DNA of 64,000 nt from Rhodobacter sp. (GCA_016704435.1 JADJAB010000014.1:27239-91238); one strand, 5' to 3'; numbered from the stretch's first letter, positions 1-9,838 are shown. Notes: generated from the sequence alone by a model not told the origin. Program-made: numbers and translations.

Positions 1-745
1 GCGGGATCGCATCGACCCAGTCAAGCTCTCCGGCGGCCAGCCCGTCGATCCGGCTTTGATCGACCAAGAGGAAGCGGAAGGTCACGCTGTCGAGATGCGG
101 CAGGCCGGGCTTGAAGTAGCTGGGGTTCTTTTGCAGCGTGATATGGTCGCCCTGCATCCACTCGACAAAGGTGAAGGGCCCGGTGCCGACCGGGTTGCGG
201 GCCGGATCACCGCTTTCGATCGCAGCGCGGTTCACGATCTGGCCGTTGGTGGCGAGGTTGGTCAGGAACGGCCCGAACGGCGATTTCAGGCGAAAGGTGA
301 CGGTCTTGGCATCGGGCGTCTCGATGCTGTCGATCTGCGCGTAAAGACCGGCGTAGCCGCTGGCCGTCGCCGGATCGAGAATGCGCTCGAAGCTGTATTT
401 CACGTCGGCCGAGGTGAAGGCCTCGCCGTTGTGAAAGCTGACGCCCTCGGCCAGCGTGAAGGTCCAGGTGGTGGGGTCGTCCTGGGTCCAGGCGGTGGCG
501 AGGTCGGGGATGAAATTGCCGTCGGCGTCCAAGTCGATCAGTTTCGAGAAGATCCCCTCGTAGACCTGCGCGCCGGTGTAGATCGTCGAGGTTGCGGGGT
601 CGAGAACGTCGGGCTCACCAGTCAGCGCGGCGCGCAGGTCGCCGCCCTGGCGGAAGCTCTGGGCAAAGGCGGAACGGGGCAGGGTGGTGGCGAGGGCGAG
701 GGCTGCGGCAGACTGGCCAAAGCGGCGGCGGGTAAGATGGGTCAT
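1..745 (-). CDS. ABC transporter peptide-binding protein, Tat-exported (C-terminus beyond window)
   Basis: Periplasmic substrate-binding protein of the DppA/OppA type (SBP_bac_5). The minus-strand frame opens with an ATG at 743-745 preceded by a purine-rich stretch. The N-terminus, MTHLTRRRFGQSAAALALA, carries a twin-arginine motif (RRRFGQ), a hydrophobic segment and an AFA cleavage-like site. The family pattern follows: an extended-peptide-binding opening near residue 35, then VGTGPF and PSYFK-like motifs around residues 175-195. The gene runs off the left edge, so about 248 residues are visible of a usual 500 or so. It is the last visible gene of the minus-strand operon that contains DppB, C, D and F, and it should deliver the ligand to that permease. 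The ligand cannot be deduced. Confidence 0.85.
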   Translation of the reverse strand, partial: MTHLTRRRFGQSAAALALATTLPRSAFAQSFRQGGDLRAALTGEPDVLDPATSTIYTGAQVYEGIFSKLIDLDADGNFIPDLATAWTQDDPTTWTFTLAEGVSFHNGEAFTSADVKYSFERILDPATASGYAGLYAQIDSIETPDAKTVTFRLKSPFGPFLTNLATNGQIVNRAAIESGDPARNPVGTGPFTFVEWMQGDHITLQKNPSYFKPGLPHLDSVTFRFLLVDQSRIDGLAAGELDWVDAIP

Positions 746-764
746 GTCGGGGTCCTTTCGGGGA

Positions 765-1565
765 TCAATGCTTGGCGATGAAAGCGAGGAAGGCGGCGTT
801 GAACGGCTCGGGGGTTTCCCACAGGCAAGCGTGGCCGCCGGAGGTGGTTTGCCACGTGGCACCCGGGATCGCCGCGTGCAGCCGTTTCGACAGACGGACC
901 GGGATCAGGATGTCTTCCTCGCCGGCCAGCACCAGGGTCGGCACCTTGATCGCCTTCGCGCGGGCCAGCGCGTCATGCTTCTGGATCACGTTCAGCTGCG
1001 ACAGATAAGCATCCACCGTCATCGGCAGACCTGCCATCGCCTCGGCAAACTCGGCCGCCTCGTCGGGGCGATCTTCGAAGAACGGGCCGGTGAAGGCCCA
1101 AAGGGCTACGTCGCGCATCACGAAGGGCACGTCGATCTTGCGGGCGATGTCGGCCCACATGGCGAACATGGTCTGGCAGAACGGATCGGCCACGCCATAG
1201 GTGCAGGCCAGGGTGACGGATTTCAGATCGCCCGGATAGGCCAGCGCATATTCCTGCGCGATCATGCCGCCCATCGACACCCCCATCAGGTGGAAGCCGG
1301 TGATCTTCAGCTGGTCTACCAGCGCCTTGGCATCGTCGGCCATCTGACGCGAGGTATAGGCCCCGGCGGGCTTGTCCGAGGCGCCGATGCCGCGGTTGTC
1401 GAAGCTGAGAACGCGGTAGCCGGCATCGACCAGCGCCGGGGTCTGGAACCCCCAGGAGGCTAGATCGTCGGCAAGGCCGTTGATCAGCACGATGGTGCCT
1501 TTCGTGCCGCTGTCACCGTCGATCTGGTAGTTGAGGGTTATGCCGTTGGCTTTGGTGGTGGGCAT
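765..1565 (-). CDS. Alpha/beta-hydrolase
   Basis: A 266-residue alpha/beta-hydrolase fold enzyme. The catalytic serine sits in GVSMGG (nucleophile elbow) near residue 96. The oxyanion region is INGLADDLASW. The acid is probably the Asp in AGEEDILIP near residue 216, and the His in SGGHACLWE near residue 244. No signal peptide is visible, so it should be cytoplasmic. It lies between the DppF-type ATPase and the binding-protein gene of the same operon, which suggests hydrolysis of an imported ester, amide or lactone. It resembles 3-oxoadipate enol-lactonase and its relatives, but the sequence alone does not fix the substrate. Confidence 0.85.
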   Translation of the reverse strand: MPTTKANGITLNYQIDGDSGTKGTIVLINGLADDLASWGFQTPALVDAGYRVLSFDNRGIGASDKPAGAYTSRQMADDAKALVDQLKITGFHLMGVSMGGMIAQEYALAYPGDLKSVTLACTYGVADPFCQTMFAMWADIARKIDVPFVMRDVALWAFTGPFFEDRPDEAAEFAEAMAGLPMTVDAYLSQLNVIQKHDALARAKAIKVPTLVLAGEEDILIPVRLSKRLHAAIPGATWQTTSGGHACLWETPEPFNAAFLAFIAKH

Positions 1566-1577
1566 GGGGAGTCTCCT

Positions 1578-2372
1578 TCAGCTTTGGGGTTCGGGAAGCC
1601 GCGGGATCGCGGCCAGCAGGGTTCGGGTGTAGTCGTGGCGGGGCGCGTGCATCACCTGGTCGGTGGTGCCCTGTTCGACCAGCACGCCGCGGGTCATCAC
1701 CGCGATGTCGTCGCTGACATGCTCGACGACGCCAAGGTCGTGGGTGATGAAGACGAAGGCGACGCCAAGGTCGCGTTGCAGGTCCATGAAGAGGTTGAGA
1801 ACCTGCGCCTGCACGCTCATGTCCAGCGCGCTGACCGGCTCATCCGCGACGATCAGTTCCGGTTCGCTGGCCAGTGCGGCGGCGATGGCAACGCGCTGGC
1901 GCTGGCCGCCCGACAGGTGCGTCGGCAGGCGGCTGGCCAGCGCCGGGTCAAGGCCGACGCGGGCAAAAAGGTCGCGGGTGCGGGCCATGCGGTCGGCGGG
2001 GGTGCCGATGCGGTAGCAGTCCAGCGCCTCGCGAACGCTGCGGCCGACCGGCCAGCGCGGGTCGAGGCTGCCCCAGGGGTCCTGGAACACCGGCTGCAAC
2101 CGGCGGCGGAAGGCGCGCAGGGCGGGGCCGCGAAGGCCGGTGATCTCGGTGCCGTCGAAGATGACACTGCCGCTGTCGGGCGTGGCAAGGCCAAGGATGC
2201 AGCGGCCGAGGGTGCTTTTGCCGCTGCCGCTTTCGCCGACAAGGCCCAGCGTCCGGCCGCGCCCGACCGACAGCGACACATCGTTCACGGCGGCGACATG
2301 GCGGCGTGCCCAGGGCGGGCCGCCGGCGGCATAGGTCTTGGTCAGCTGGGTGACGCGCAGAAGATCAGCCAT
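1578..2372 (-). CDS. Peptide ABC transporter ATP-binding protein, DppF/OppF type
   Basis: A 264-residue ABC ATPase energising the importer. Walker A is GESGSGKST near residue 46, the Q-loop is FQDPWGSLDP, the signature is LSGGQRQR, Walker B is LIVADEPVSALD, and the H-loop is FITHDLGVV. The Pro-rich C-terminal oligopeptide-transporter tail (a Cys cluster in many homologues) is short or absent. The start overlaps the end of the upstream DppD-type gene by 8 bases, which indicates translational coupling. It should pair with that protein as the second nucleotide-binding domain. Confidence 0.9.
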   Translation of the reverse strand: MADLLRVTQLTKTYAAGGPPWARRHVAAVNDVSLSVGRGRTLGLVGESGSGKSTLGRCILGLATPDSGSVIFDGTEITGLRGPALRAFRRRLQPVFQDPWGSLDPRWPVGRSVREALDCYRIGTPADRMARTRDLFARVGLDPALASRLPTHLSGGQRQRVAIAAALASEPELIVADEPVSALDMSVQAQVLNLFMDLQRDLGVAFVFITHDLGVVEHVSDDIAVMTRGVLVEQGTTDQVMHAPRHDYTRTLLAAIPRLPEPQS

Positions 2373-3222
2373 GGCGCTGCTCCGCCGCGCGAAGGCTTTC
2401 GACGCTCCATTCGGCGGGGATCACCGGCAGGCGGCTGCCGCGCGGCGCGCCGACAGGGTTCGCGGCCAAGAGGGCGCGGGTATAGGGGTGCTGCGGCGCA
2501 TGAAACAGATCGCGCGTCTCGGCCAGTTCCAGGAGCTTGCCGCCATGCATGACGCCGACCCGGTCGCAGACCTGCCCGACCACGCCAAGGTCATGGGTGA
2601 TCAGAAGGACCGTGGTGCCATGACCGCGCCGCAGCGCGCCGATCAGCGCCAGCACCTGCGCCTGAATGGTGACATCCAGCGCCGTTGTCGGCTCGTCCGC
2701 GATCAGCAGCTGCGGGTCGTTGGCCAGCGCCGCCGCAATGACGATGCGCTGCCGCATGCCGCCGGAAAACCGGTGCGGCGGGTCACGGTAGCGGCGGGCG
2801 GCGTCGGGGATGCCGACCTCGACCATAAGTGCTGTGGCGCGGGCACGAGCCTCGGCGCGGCTGACGGGATGATGGGCGCGGATGGTCTCGGCCACCTGGT
2901 CACCCACCGGCCAGGTCGGGTCGAGGCTGGCAGAGGCGTCCTGCACGATCATCGCCGCGGTGTTGCCCCGGACGCGGCGCAGATCGGCCTCGGCAAGGCC
3001 GATCATCTCTCGCCCGGCAAGGGTGATGCTGCCGCTGATCCGCGCATGGGCGGGCAGCAGGCCAAGGATCGCGGCGGCCAGCGTGCTCTTGCCGCTGCCG
3101 CTTTCGCCGACCAGACCGAAGATCTCGCCCTTGTCGATGCTCAGCGTGACTCCTGCAACGGCGGGGCGGGCCTGCGCACCGAAGCTGACCGACAGGTCGG
3201 CAAGGCTGACCAGCGTCGTCAT
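2365..3222 (-). CDS. Peptide ABC transporter ATP-binding protein, DppD/OppD type
   Basis: A 285-residue ABC ATPase. Walker A is GESGSGKSTL near residue 40, the signature is FSGGMRQR, Walker B is LLIADEPTTALD, and the H-loop is LITHDLGVV, followed by the typical HPYTRALL stretch. The start is an ATG at 3220-3222, which overlaps the permease stop in an ATGA arrangement. A longer frame continues upstream only because a frameshift in the permease gene puts it in the same frame; the true N-terminus is MTTLVSLADLSVSFG. It is the partner of the DppF-type protein downstream. Confidence 0.9.
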   Translation of the reverse strand: MTTLVSLADLSVSFGAQARPAVAGVTLSIDKGEIFGLVGESGSGKSTLAAAILGLLPAHARISGSITLAGREMIGLAEADLRRVRGNTAAMIVQDASASLDPTWPVGDQVAETIRAHHPVSRAEARARATALMVEVGIPDAARRYRDPPHRFSGGMRQRIVIAAALANDPQLLIADEPTTALDVTIQAQVLALIGALRRGHGTTVLLITHDLGVVGQVCDRVGVMHGGKLLELAETRDLFHAPQHPYTRALLAANPVGAPRGSRLPVIPAEWSVESLRAAEQRHG

Positions 3223-4034
3223 TCCGCCACCCCCTTCGGGTCGAAGGCGCGGCGCAGCCCTTCGCCCAGGAGCGTGAAGGCCAGAACGGCCAGAACGATG
3301 GCAAGGCCGGGGAAAACCTCGACCCAGGGGGCGACGGTCAGCACGTCGCGCCCTTCGGCCAGCATGCCGCCCAGCGACGGGGTCGGTGGCTGCGCCGAGC
3401 CAAGAGAGCTGAGGTCCCGCTTCCAGTTGGAGCGCGAAGGCGCCAAGGATCGAGGCCTGCACGATCACCGGGCCAAGCGCGTTGGGCGCGACATGGCCAA
3501 GCAGCACCCGCAGGTGACTGGCCCCGCGCGCCCGCGCCCCGGCGACGAATTCGTGGCGGGTGACGACAAGCGTGCTGGTGCGCATGACCCGCGCAAGGAT
3601 CGGCAGGTAGATGACGGCGATGGCCAGCGTGGCGACAATGCTGCCGGGGCCGAGGATGGCGATGAAGGTGATCGCCAGCAGCATCGCCGGCAGCACCAGG
3701 ATCATGTCCAGCGTTCGCGAAATGGCGCTGTCCACCCAGGCCCCGAAATAGCCCGCCACAAGGCCAAGCGGCACTGCCAGCACCAGCGAGATCGCCACGG
3801 CGGCCAGCGACACCGCCAGGCTGACGCGCAAGCCGTGGATCACCCGGCTCAGCACATCGCGGCCCAGCACGTCCGAGCCGAAGGGATGGGCGAGGGTCGG
3901 CGCGCCCATCACGCGGCTGGGTTCAAACGCCTCGGGGTCGTAGGGGGCGACCCAGGGCGCGGCAGTCGCGACCAGCGCCAGCAGGCAAACAGCAGCCCGC
4001 CGGCAAGGATCAGGCGCTGCGGCGCGGCGATCAT
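3219..4034 (-). CDS. Peptide ABC transporter permease, DppC type, with two apparent frameshifts
   Basis: An inner-membrane permease of the BPD_transp_1 family. The ATG at 4032-4034 overlaps the DppB stop (ATGA). Two reading-frame changes are needed. Near 4000 one base appears missing between the first hydrophobic stretch (ILAGGLLFA) and LLALVATAAPWVAPYDP. Near 3412 one base appears extra between FALQLEAG and LSSLGSAQPPTPS. When stitched, the protein shows the DppC landmarks: PFGSDVLGRDVLSRV, the EAA-like GARARGASHLRVLLGHVAPN, and a C-terminal FTLLGEGLRRAFDPK. Either the gene is decaying or the consensus has indel errors. The intact upstream and downstream genes favour errors. Confidence 0.75.
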
Positions 4035-4988
4035 TCCCGTGCCCCGTCGGAAACGCGCGGATCAAGCCAGCCGACGATCAGGTCGGTCAGCAGCGAGATC
4101 ACGATGAAGATCGTCGCGATCGCCAGCACGCCGACCTGCACGGTGGGATAGTTGCGCTGGTTGATCCCGGTGACGACCAGCCGCCCGACGCCGGGCAGGG
4201 CGAACAGCGTCTCGATGATGATAGCACCACCCAAGAGGACGCCGACCTGGATGCCGATCACCGTCACGATCGACGGCCCGGCATTGCGCAGCACATGGCC
4301 GTAGAGAATGCGCCGGTCGGACAGCCCCTTGGCGCGCAGGAAGGTGACAAAGGGCCGGTCCAGCACCGCAGAAACCGCACCGCGGGTGGTGCGCAGGATA
4401 TAGGCCGCCTCGCCCACTGCCAGCGTCAGCACCGGCAGCGTCATGTAGCGCAGGTTGCCCAAGGGATTGTCGGCAAAGGGGACATAGCCGGAAGGCGGCA
4501 GCCACATCAGCGTGCCGGCAAAGACCAGCACCAGCATGATCCCCAGCCAGAAGTCGGGGACGCTGACGCCGAACGACAAAGCCTTCGGTCAGCCGGCGGG
4601 TCCACTTGCCCCCCGTCGCGGCGCGCACCCCCATGGGCACGCCGACCACGACCGCCAGCAGCATCGCAAGGCCGGTCAGTTCGAACGTGACGGGCAGGCG
4701 CTGTGCCAAGAGTTCCGACAGCGGCGCGTGGCTGACGATGTCCTGCCCCAGGTCGCCCTGCAGCAGCTTGCCGAGCCAACTCAGATACTGGCTGACCAGC
4801 GGCTGGTCGAGGCCAAGCTGATGGCGCAGTTCGGCCACGTTGGCGTCGGTGGCGCGAAAGCCCAGCATGGTGCGCACCGGATCGCCCGGCACCAGACGAA
4901 TGATCAGGAACACCAGCAGCGACATCGCCAGCAGCACCGGGATGGTGATCAGGATGCGGCGAAGGATGAAGACAAGCTGGCGGCTCAT
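4031..4988 (-). CDS. Peptide ABC transporter permease, DppB type, with one apparent frameshift
   Basis: First permease subunit. It begins MSRQLVFILRRILITIPVLL, a typical DppB N-terminus with VFLIIRLVPGDPV. The frame breaks near 4580, after RRLTE, and continues in another frame from ALSFGVSVPDFWLGIML to the stop at 4031. One extra G in a GG pair would explain it. The EAA loop (FLRAKGLSDRRILYGHVLRN) and the GVLLGGAIIIE segment lie after the shift. Joined length is about 318 residues, the family norm. The stop overlaps the start of the DppC-type gene. Confidence 0.78.
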
Positions 4989-5710
4989 GTCTTTCCCCCG
5001 GCCCGTTTCACAAGCTTTCGCATTAGTGTCTCGGTCAGGGTGAAGTGGACGGCGGCGATGGCGGCGGCATCGTCGGCACGGCGTTCGGTCACGGCGGCGA
5101 CAAGGTCCTGGTGCTGGGTAATGGCGATCCGGCGCACCGCGTCGGTATAGGGCTCGGCGCCAAGGTTGAGGCTGATCTTGGTGCGCAGGTCCATCGAGAT
5201 GTCGACAAGGATCGGGGTCTGTGTGGCCGTCGCGATGGCCCGGTGCAGCGCCGCGTCGGCGCGGCGCGATGCGTCGTGATCGGGCGCCGCCAGATAGGCG
5301 GCAAGGGCTGCGTCGATCGCCTCGATATCGGCGGGGCGGTGCCGTTCGGCGGCGGTGCGGGCGATCAGCGGCTCGATCAGGGTGCGGGCGTCGAAAATCT
5401 GTTCGAACGCAGCCCAGTTGTCGATCAGTTGCCGCTGCACATGGCCCTGCGACTGCGGCCCCCAGTCGGCGCGGACGAAGTAGCCGCCGTTGCGGCCGCG
5501 CCGCACCGAGAGATAGCCGGTCTCGGTCAACTGCTTCAGCCCGTCGCGCACGGTGCTGCGCGATACGCCCAGCCGCTCGGCCAGCTCGCGTTCGGTGGGC
5601 AGTTGCTGGCCCGGAACGTAAAGGCCAAGGGCGACGGCGGTCACCAGCTTGTCGACCACCGCATCGGCGACCGGACGGGTGACGATGGGGGCGCCAAGGT
5701 CCGCTTTCAT
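4985..5710 (-). CDS. GntR-family transcriptional regulator, FadR/FCD type
   Basis: A 241-residue DNA-binding regulator. The N-terminal winged helix (about residues 15-85) contains the GntR signature LPTERELAERLGVSRSTVRD and a wing rich in Arg/Gly (RRGRNGGYF). The C-terminal all-helical FCD ligand domain (about residues 95-230) has the D, H and H metal/ligand positions in ALHRAI and ITQHQDLV contexts. It overlaps the M20 gene by 4 bases and the DppB-type gene by 4 bases, so it is co-transcribed with its probable targets. It is likely a local repressor of the minus-strand uptake operon; the ligand is unknown. Confidence 0.88.
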   Translation of the reverse strand: MKADLGAPIVTRPVADAVVDKLVTAVALGLYVPGQQLPTERELAERLGVSRSTVRDGLKQLTETGYLSVRRGRNGGYFVRADWGPQSQGHVQRQLIDNWAAFEQIFDARTLIEPLIARTAAERHRPADIEAIDAALAAYLAAPDHDASRRADAALHRAIATATQTPILVDISMDLRTKISLNLGAEPYTDAVRRIAITQHQDLVAAVTERRADDAAAIAAVHFTLTETLMRKLVKRAGGKT

Positions 5711-6975
5711 GGCATCGCCCCGGGCCGGAACCGCATCAGGATGAACCGCGCCAGCGTGCGTGCGGCGTCGACGATGCTTTGCAGGTCCACGGATTCGTCG
5801 ATGCCGTGCAGATCGTGGCCGGTGGCGCCGAAACAGATCGCCGGCGTAGCAAAGTCGTTGAGGTAGATGCGCGCATCGGTGGTGCTGCCGACCGTGTAGG
5901 CGACGGGTGCGGTGCCGTGGGCGGCGTGGTGTGCTGCGGCAAGATCACGGGCCAGCGGGCTGTCCTTGTCCAGCAGATAACCGCGGGCGCGCAAGCCGGT
6001 CAGCGTGACTTCCGGCTGGAGCGGGAAGTCGGAATCGGCCTCGGCACATTCGGCGATCACCCGGCGCACTTCGGCCTCGGCCCGGTCCGGCGTCCAGGCG
6101 CGGGGATAGCCAAGCCGCAAGCCGAAGCGCGCACTTGACGGCACGGTCGAGGTCCAGTCGCCGGCATTGAGCCGCCCGAGATTGACGTTGTAGGGATGCG
6201 CGTCGGTGGACATGCTGGGTTCGGGCGTTGTGCGGGCCAGATCGGCCGCCCAATCGCGCAGGCGCGCGGTGATCCGCATCCCCAGGTCGATGGCGTTGAC
6301 GTTGCGGTGGGCGGATTCGGCGTGGCCCGAGCGGGCAATGACATTGACCGCGATCCACAGCACGCCGACGCCGCCGAGCAGCAAGTCCAATCCGGTCGGC
6401 TCCAGCACCACCACTTCGGGGGCGATGGCGCCCTGGGTGGCGGCGATCAGCGCGCCATTGCCGGTGCATTCTTCTTCGACGACGGCGACGAAACCGATGC
6501 GTTGGCGACTGAAAAGGTCCGGCACCGTTTTGCGCAGCGCCCGAAGCGCCAGCATCCCCACCGCAAAGCCGCTTTTCATGTCAGCGGCACCGCGCCCGCA
6601 CATCCGCCCGCCCCGGATTTGCGGCTCGAACGGCGGCGAGGTCCAGAGCGCGGGGGTCTCGGCCGGCACCACGTCCATATGGCCATTCAGCAGCAGGTGC
6701 AGCGGCCCCTCACCGGGGCTGGCGGCCAGCACCTGAAAGCGGTCGGTGGTGGTCGGGGCGATGCCGGCGCTTGGGTCGGCGACCGGGCCTCCGGGGAAGG
6801 GCAGGCGGGTCGTGGACAGCCCGAGTGATTCGGCCTCGGCGGCGAAGATGTTCAGGGCTTCCTGCTCGATTCCGGCCACACTTTGGGCACGCACCAAGTT
6901 GGCGAGAAAGGCAAAAGCCGCCCCGGCGCCCGCGTCGATGGCTGCATCAAGATGGTCCAGCGTACCCCTCCCCAA
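5707..6975 (-). CDS. M20-family metallopeptidase / N-deacylase
   Basis: ArgE/DapE/ACY1-type zinc amidohydrolase, about 420 residues. Metal-binding landmarks are LNGHMDVVP (first His and Asp), GRGAADMKSG (bridging Asp region), VVEEECTGNG (catalytic Glu-Glu) and the late ATGHDLHGIDESV. A dimerisation domain with SGHAESAHRNVNAI lies between. Start choice is uncertain. The frame is open up to an ATG at 7113, but GGGGAGGGG at 6965-6973 looks like a ribosome-binding site, and family similarity begins just after it. I therefore give the TTG at 6975 as the upper bound; an ACG at 6963 is also possible. It is the first gene of the peptide-uptake operon, consistent with hydrolysing an imported N-acyl or dipeptide substrate. 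Confidence 0.82.
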   Translation of the reverse strand: MGRGTLDHLDAAIDAGAGAAFAFLANLVRAQSVAGIEQEALNIFAAEAESLGLSTTRLPFPGGPVADPSAGIAPTTTDRFQVLAASPGEGPLHLLLNGHMDVVPAETPALWTSPPFEPQIRGGRMCGRGAADMKSGFAVGMLALRALRKTVPDLFSRQRIGFVAVVEEECTGNGALIAATQGAIAPEVVVLEPTGLDLLLGGVGVLWIAVNVIARSGHAESAHRNVNAIDLGMRITARLRDWAADLARTTPEPSMSTDAHPYNVNLGRLNAGDWTSTVPSSARFGLRLGYPRAWTPDRAEAEVRRVIAECAEADSDFPLQPEVTLTGLRARGYLLDKDSPLARDLAAAHHAAHGTAPVAYTVGSTTDARIYLNDFATPAICFGATGHDLHGIDESVDLQSIVDAARTLARFILMRFRPGAMP

Positions 6976-7204
6976 AAGGTTTAATGTCTGATCCTTATAC
7001 CAAATACCGTGATCTGTAAACGCAACGGCGCGGACGTCCGATGACGCGGCGGCAGCCGGGGGCGGACCGTACGACCAGTGCGCTTGACAGGGCGTCTCAT
7101 TCGCGTCCAGCATTCGGGCAGTTGAGACTTTTCTTCATCCAGTTGCAGTTCATTGGCGGGCTCCCCCGGGGTGTCTTGCCGGGCAAGTCGTGGGAGGTCG
7201 TCAC

Positions 7205-8128
7205 ATGCCATCCAGTGAAGGTTTCGCGGATTTTCGCGCGTGGAAGACCTGGTATCGGGTCACCGGCGACCTGGCGGCGGGCAAGACGCCCTTGGTCGTC
7301 CTGCATGGCGGGCCGGGCTGCACGCATGACTATGTCGACAGCTTCGGCGATCTGGCCGGGACGGGTCGCGCGGTCATCCATTATGACCAGTTGGGCAACG
7401 GCAGTTCGACCCATCTGCGCGATGCCGATCCGGGTTTCTGGACGGTCGATCTGTTCCTGGCGGAACTGGACAACCTGCTGGCGCATCTGGGAATTTCCGG
7501 GAACTATTCGGTGCTGGGCCAGTCCTGGGGCGGCATGCTGGGGGCGGAACATGCGGTGCGGCGGCCCAAGGGGCTGCGCGCACTGGTGATCGCCGATTCC
7601 CCGGCCTCGATGGAGCTGTGGCTGTCCGAGGCGAACCGGCTGCGCGCCGAGTTGCCGCCCGAAGTGCAGGCCGAGCTTCTGAAATATGAAGCGGCCGGCA
7701 AGACCGACGATCCGGCCTATCAGAGGGCGGTGGATGTCTTCAACGCCCGCCATGTCTGCCGCGTCGTGCCGAACCCGCCCGAGGTGACGCGCACCTTCGA
7801 TGCCATCGCCGAGGACCCGACCGTCTATCACACGATGAACGGGCCCAGCGAGTTCCACGTCATCGGCACCATGAAGCGCTGGACCATCATCGACCGGCTT
7901 GACCGGATCGCGGTGCCGGTGCTGCTGATCTCGGGCCACCATGACGAGGCGACCGTCGCCTGCGTGCAACCCTTTGCCGACCACATCCCGGATGTGCGCT
8001 GGACGATATTCAAGGACTCCAGCCACATGCCGCATGTCGAGGAACGCGCCGCCTGCATGCAGGTCGTGGGCGATTTCCTCGACTCGACCGAAGGCCAAAG
8101 CGACCAATCCAAGGGGAGAGACCAATGA
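7205..8128 (+). CDS. Prolyl-iminopeptidase-like alpha/beta-hydrolase (S33)
   Basis: A 307-residue hydrolase opening with FRAWKTWYRVTGD. The S33-family HGGPGC oxyanion motif lies near residue 38 and the nucleophile elbow GQSWGG near residue 105. The acid Asp is in SGHHDEATV and the His in DSSHMPHVEE near the C-terminus. The ATG at 7205 has GGGAGG about 8 bases upstream. It is the first gene of the plus-strand uptake operon, and its stop overlaps the binding-protein start by 4 bases. S33 members with this HGGPG arrangement are prolyl iminopeptidases or amino-acid amidases, so cleavage of short peptides or amides is likely. Confidence 0.85.
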   Translation: MPSSEGFADFRAWKTWYRVTGDLAAGKTPLVVLHGGPGCTHDYVDSFGDLAGTGRAVIHYDQLGNGSSTHLRDADPGFWTVDLFLAELDNLLAHLGISGNYSVLGQSWGGMLGAEHAVRRPKGLRALVIADSPASMELWLSEANRLRAELPPEVQAELLKYEAAGKTDDPAYQRAVDVFNARHVCRVVPNPPEVTRTFDAIAEDPTVYHTMNGPSEFHVIGTMKRWTIIDRLDRIAVPVLLISGHHDEATVACVQPFADHIPDVRWTIFKDSSHMPHVEERAACMQVVGDFLDSTEGQSDQSKGRDQ

Positions 8129-9804
8129 CCAACTGGACCAGATATGCGGCCCTGACCGGAGCAGCGGCACTGTTGTCGGCCACGGCCGTGACCGCCGGCG
8201 CCGAGACCCGCGAAGAGATGATGGCCGCGCACCGGGGCGGCGAAATCCGCCTTGTCGCAGCGGCGGCGGGCGGCACCATCGACCCGCAGATCAACTACAC
8301 GCTGCAATACTGGCAGCTGTTCTATTTCACCTATGATGGCCTTGTGACCTTCAAGCGGGTCGAAGGGGCAGGCGCGGGCGGAGTCGTGCCCGACCTTGCC
8401 GAAGCCATGCCCGAGGTAAGTGCCGATGGCCTGACCTATACGTTCAAGCTGCGCCAGGGGCTGAAGTTCTCGGACGGCTCGGATGTCGGGGTGGATGACG
8501 TGGTGGCCTCGTTCCAGCGCGTCTTCAAGGTTTCCGGCCCGACGGCAGGCACCTTCTACAACGGCATCGTCGGCGCCGAGGCCTGCATCGCCGCGCCCGC
8601 CGATTGCACGCTCGACGGCGGCATTTCCGCCGATGCGGCCAGCAATACGGTCACCATCACGCTGACTGCACCGGACCCGGAGTTCCTCTACAAGATCGCC
8701 GTGCCGCATGCCTCGGTCCTGCCGGCCGAGACGCTGCAGGAAGACGCCGGCGTCACTCCGATCCCCACCACCGGCCCCTACATGTTCGAAAGCTACAATC
8801 CGAACGAAAGCCTGGTGATGGTGCGCAACCCGCATTTCAAGGAATGGAGCGTGGATGCCCAGCCCGACGGCTTCGCCGATTCCATCGTGTTCGATTTCGG
8901 CCTGTCGGCCGAGGCGCAGGTGACGGCGGTGCAGAACGGGCAGGCCGACTGGATGTTCGACCAGCCGCCGACCGACCGGCTGGCCGAGATCGGCACGCAG
9001 AACGCCGATCAGGTCCATGTCAACACGCTGACCGCGTTCTGGTATGTGCCTTTCAACGTCAACCTTGCGCCGTTCGACGACGTGCGGGTGCGCCAGGCCG
9101 TCAACTATGCCATCGACCGGGATGCGCTGGTCGGCATCTTCGGCGGCCCGGTGCTGGCGCAACCGGTCTGCACCATCCTGCCGCCGGCGTTTCCGGGGCA
9201 TGAAGACCACTGCGCCTATACGCAGAACCCCGGCACCGACTGGACCGCGCCCGACATGGACAAGGCGCTGGCGCTTGTCGCGGAATCGGGCACCGCAGGG
9301 CAGAAGGTGACGATCGTCGTCGATGACACCAGCGTCATGCGCGATGTCGGCACCTATCTGCAATCGGTGCTGACCGATCTGGGCTATGACGCCTCGGTCA
9401 ACTCGATCTCCGGCAACATCCAGTTCACCTACATCCAGAACACCAACAACAAGGTGCAGATGAGCGTGTCGCAGTGGTATCAGGACTATCCGGCAGCATC
9501 GAACTTCCTCAACGTGCTGCTTGGCTGCGCGTCGTTCCACCCCGGATCGGATTCCTCGGTGAATATCTCGGGCTACTGCAACGAAGAGATCGACGCGAGG
9601 ATGCAGGCGGCGATGCAGCTTGCGACGACCGACCCGGACGCGGCCAATCTTGAATGGGCCAAGATCGACCAGGCGATGATGGCAGAGGCACCGATTGCAC
9701 CGCTGTTCACGCCCAAGCATGTCGATCTGGTCTCGAAGCGGCTGGGCAACTTCCTGTTCTCGCCGCAGCATCAATGGCTGATGTCGCAGGCCTGGGTGCA
9801 ATAG
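8125..9804 (+). CDS. ABC transporter peptide/solute-binding protein
   Basis: A 559-residue SBP_bac_5 family protein with a Sec-type signal peptide. It has a short N-region, then ALTGAAALLSATAVTAGA with a cut near residue 27. Family landmarks include LTYTFKLRQGLKFSDG, GVDDVVASF, TTGPYMFESYNP, and VRVRQAVNYAIDRDALV. Translation is coupled to the upstream hydrolase (ATGA overlap). It should feed the DppB, C, D and F homologues downstream. It differs from the binding protein at the left edge of the window in using the Sec rather than the Tat route. Confidence 0.9.
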   Translation: MTNWTRYAALTGAAALLSATAVTAGAETREEMMAAHRGGEIRLVAAAAGGTIDPQINYTLQYWQLFYFTYDGLVTFKRVEGAGAGGVVPDLAEAMPEVSADGLTYTFKLRQGLKFSDGSDVGVDDVVASFQRVFKVSGPTAGTFYNGIVGAEACIAAPADCTLDGGISADAASNTVTITLTAPDPEFLYKIAVPHASVLPAETLQEDAGVTPIPTTGPYMFESYNPNESLVMVRNPHFKEWSVDAQPDGFADSIVFDFGLSAEAQVTAVQNGQADWMFDQPPTDRLAEIGTQNADQVHVNTLTAFWYVPFNVNLAPFDDVRVRQAVNYAIDRDALVGIFGGPVLAQPVCTILPPAFPGHEDHCAYTQNPGTDWTAPDMDKALALVAESGTAGQKVTIVVDDTSVMRDVGTYLQSVLTDLGYDASVNSISGNIQFTYIQNTNNKVQMSVSQWYQDYPAASNFLNVLLGCASFHPGSDSSVNISGYCNEEIDARMQAAMQLATTDPDAANLEWAKIDQAMMAEAPIAPLFTPKHVDLVSKRLGNFLFSPQHQWLMSQAWVQ

Positions 9805-9838
9805 TGCACAGACCGGCGAGAAATCGGCAGCGCCGGCG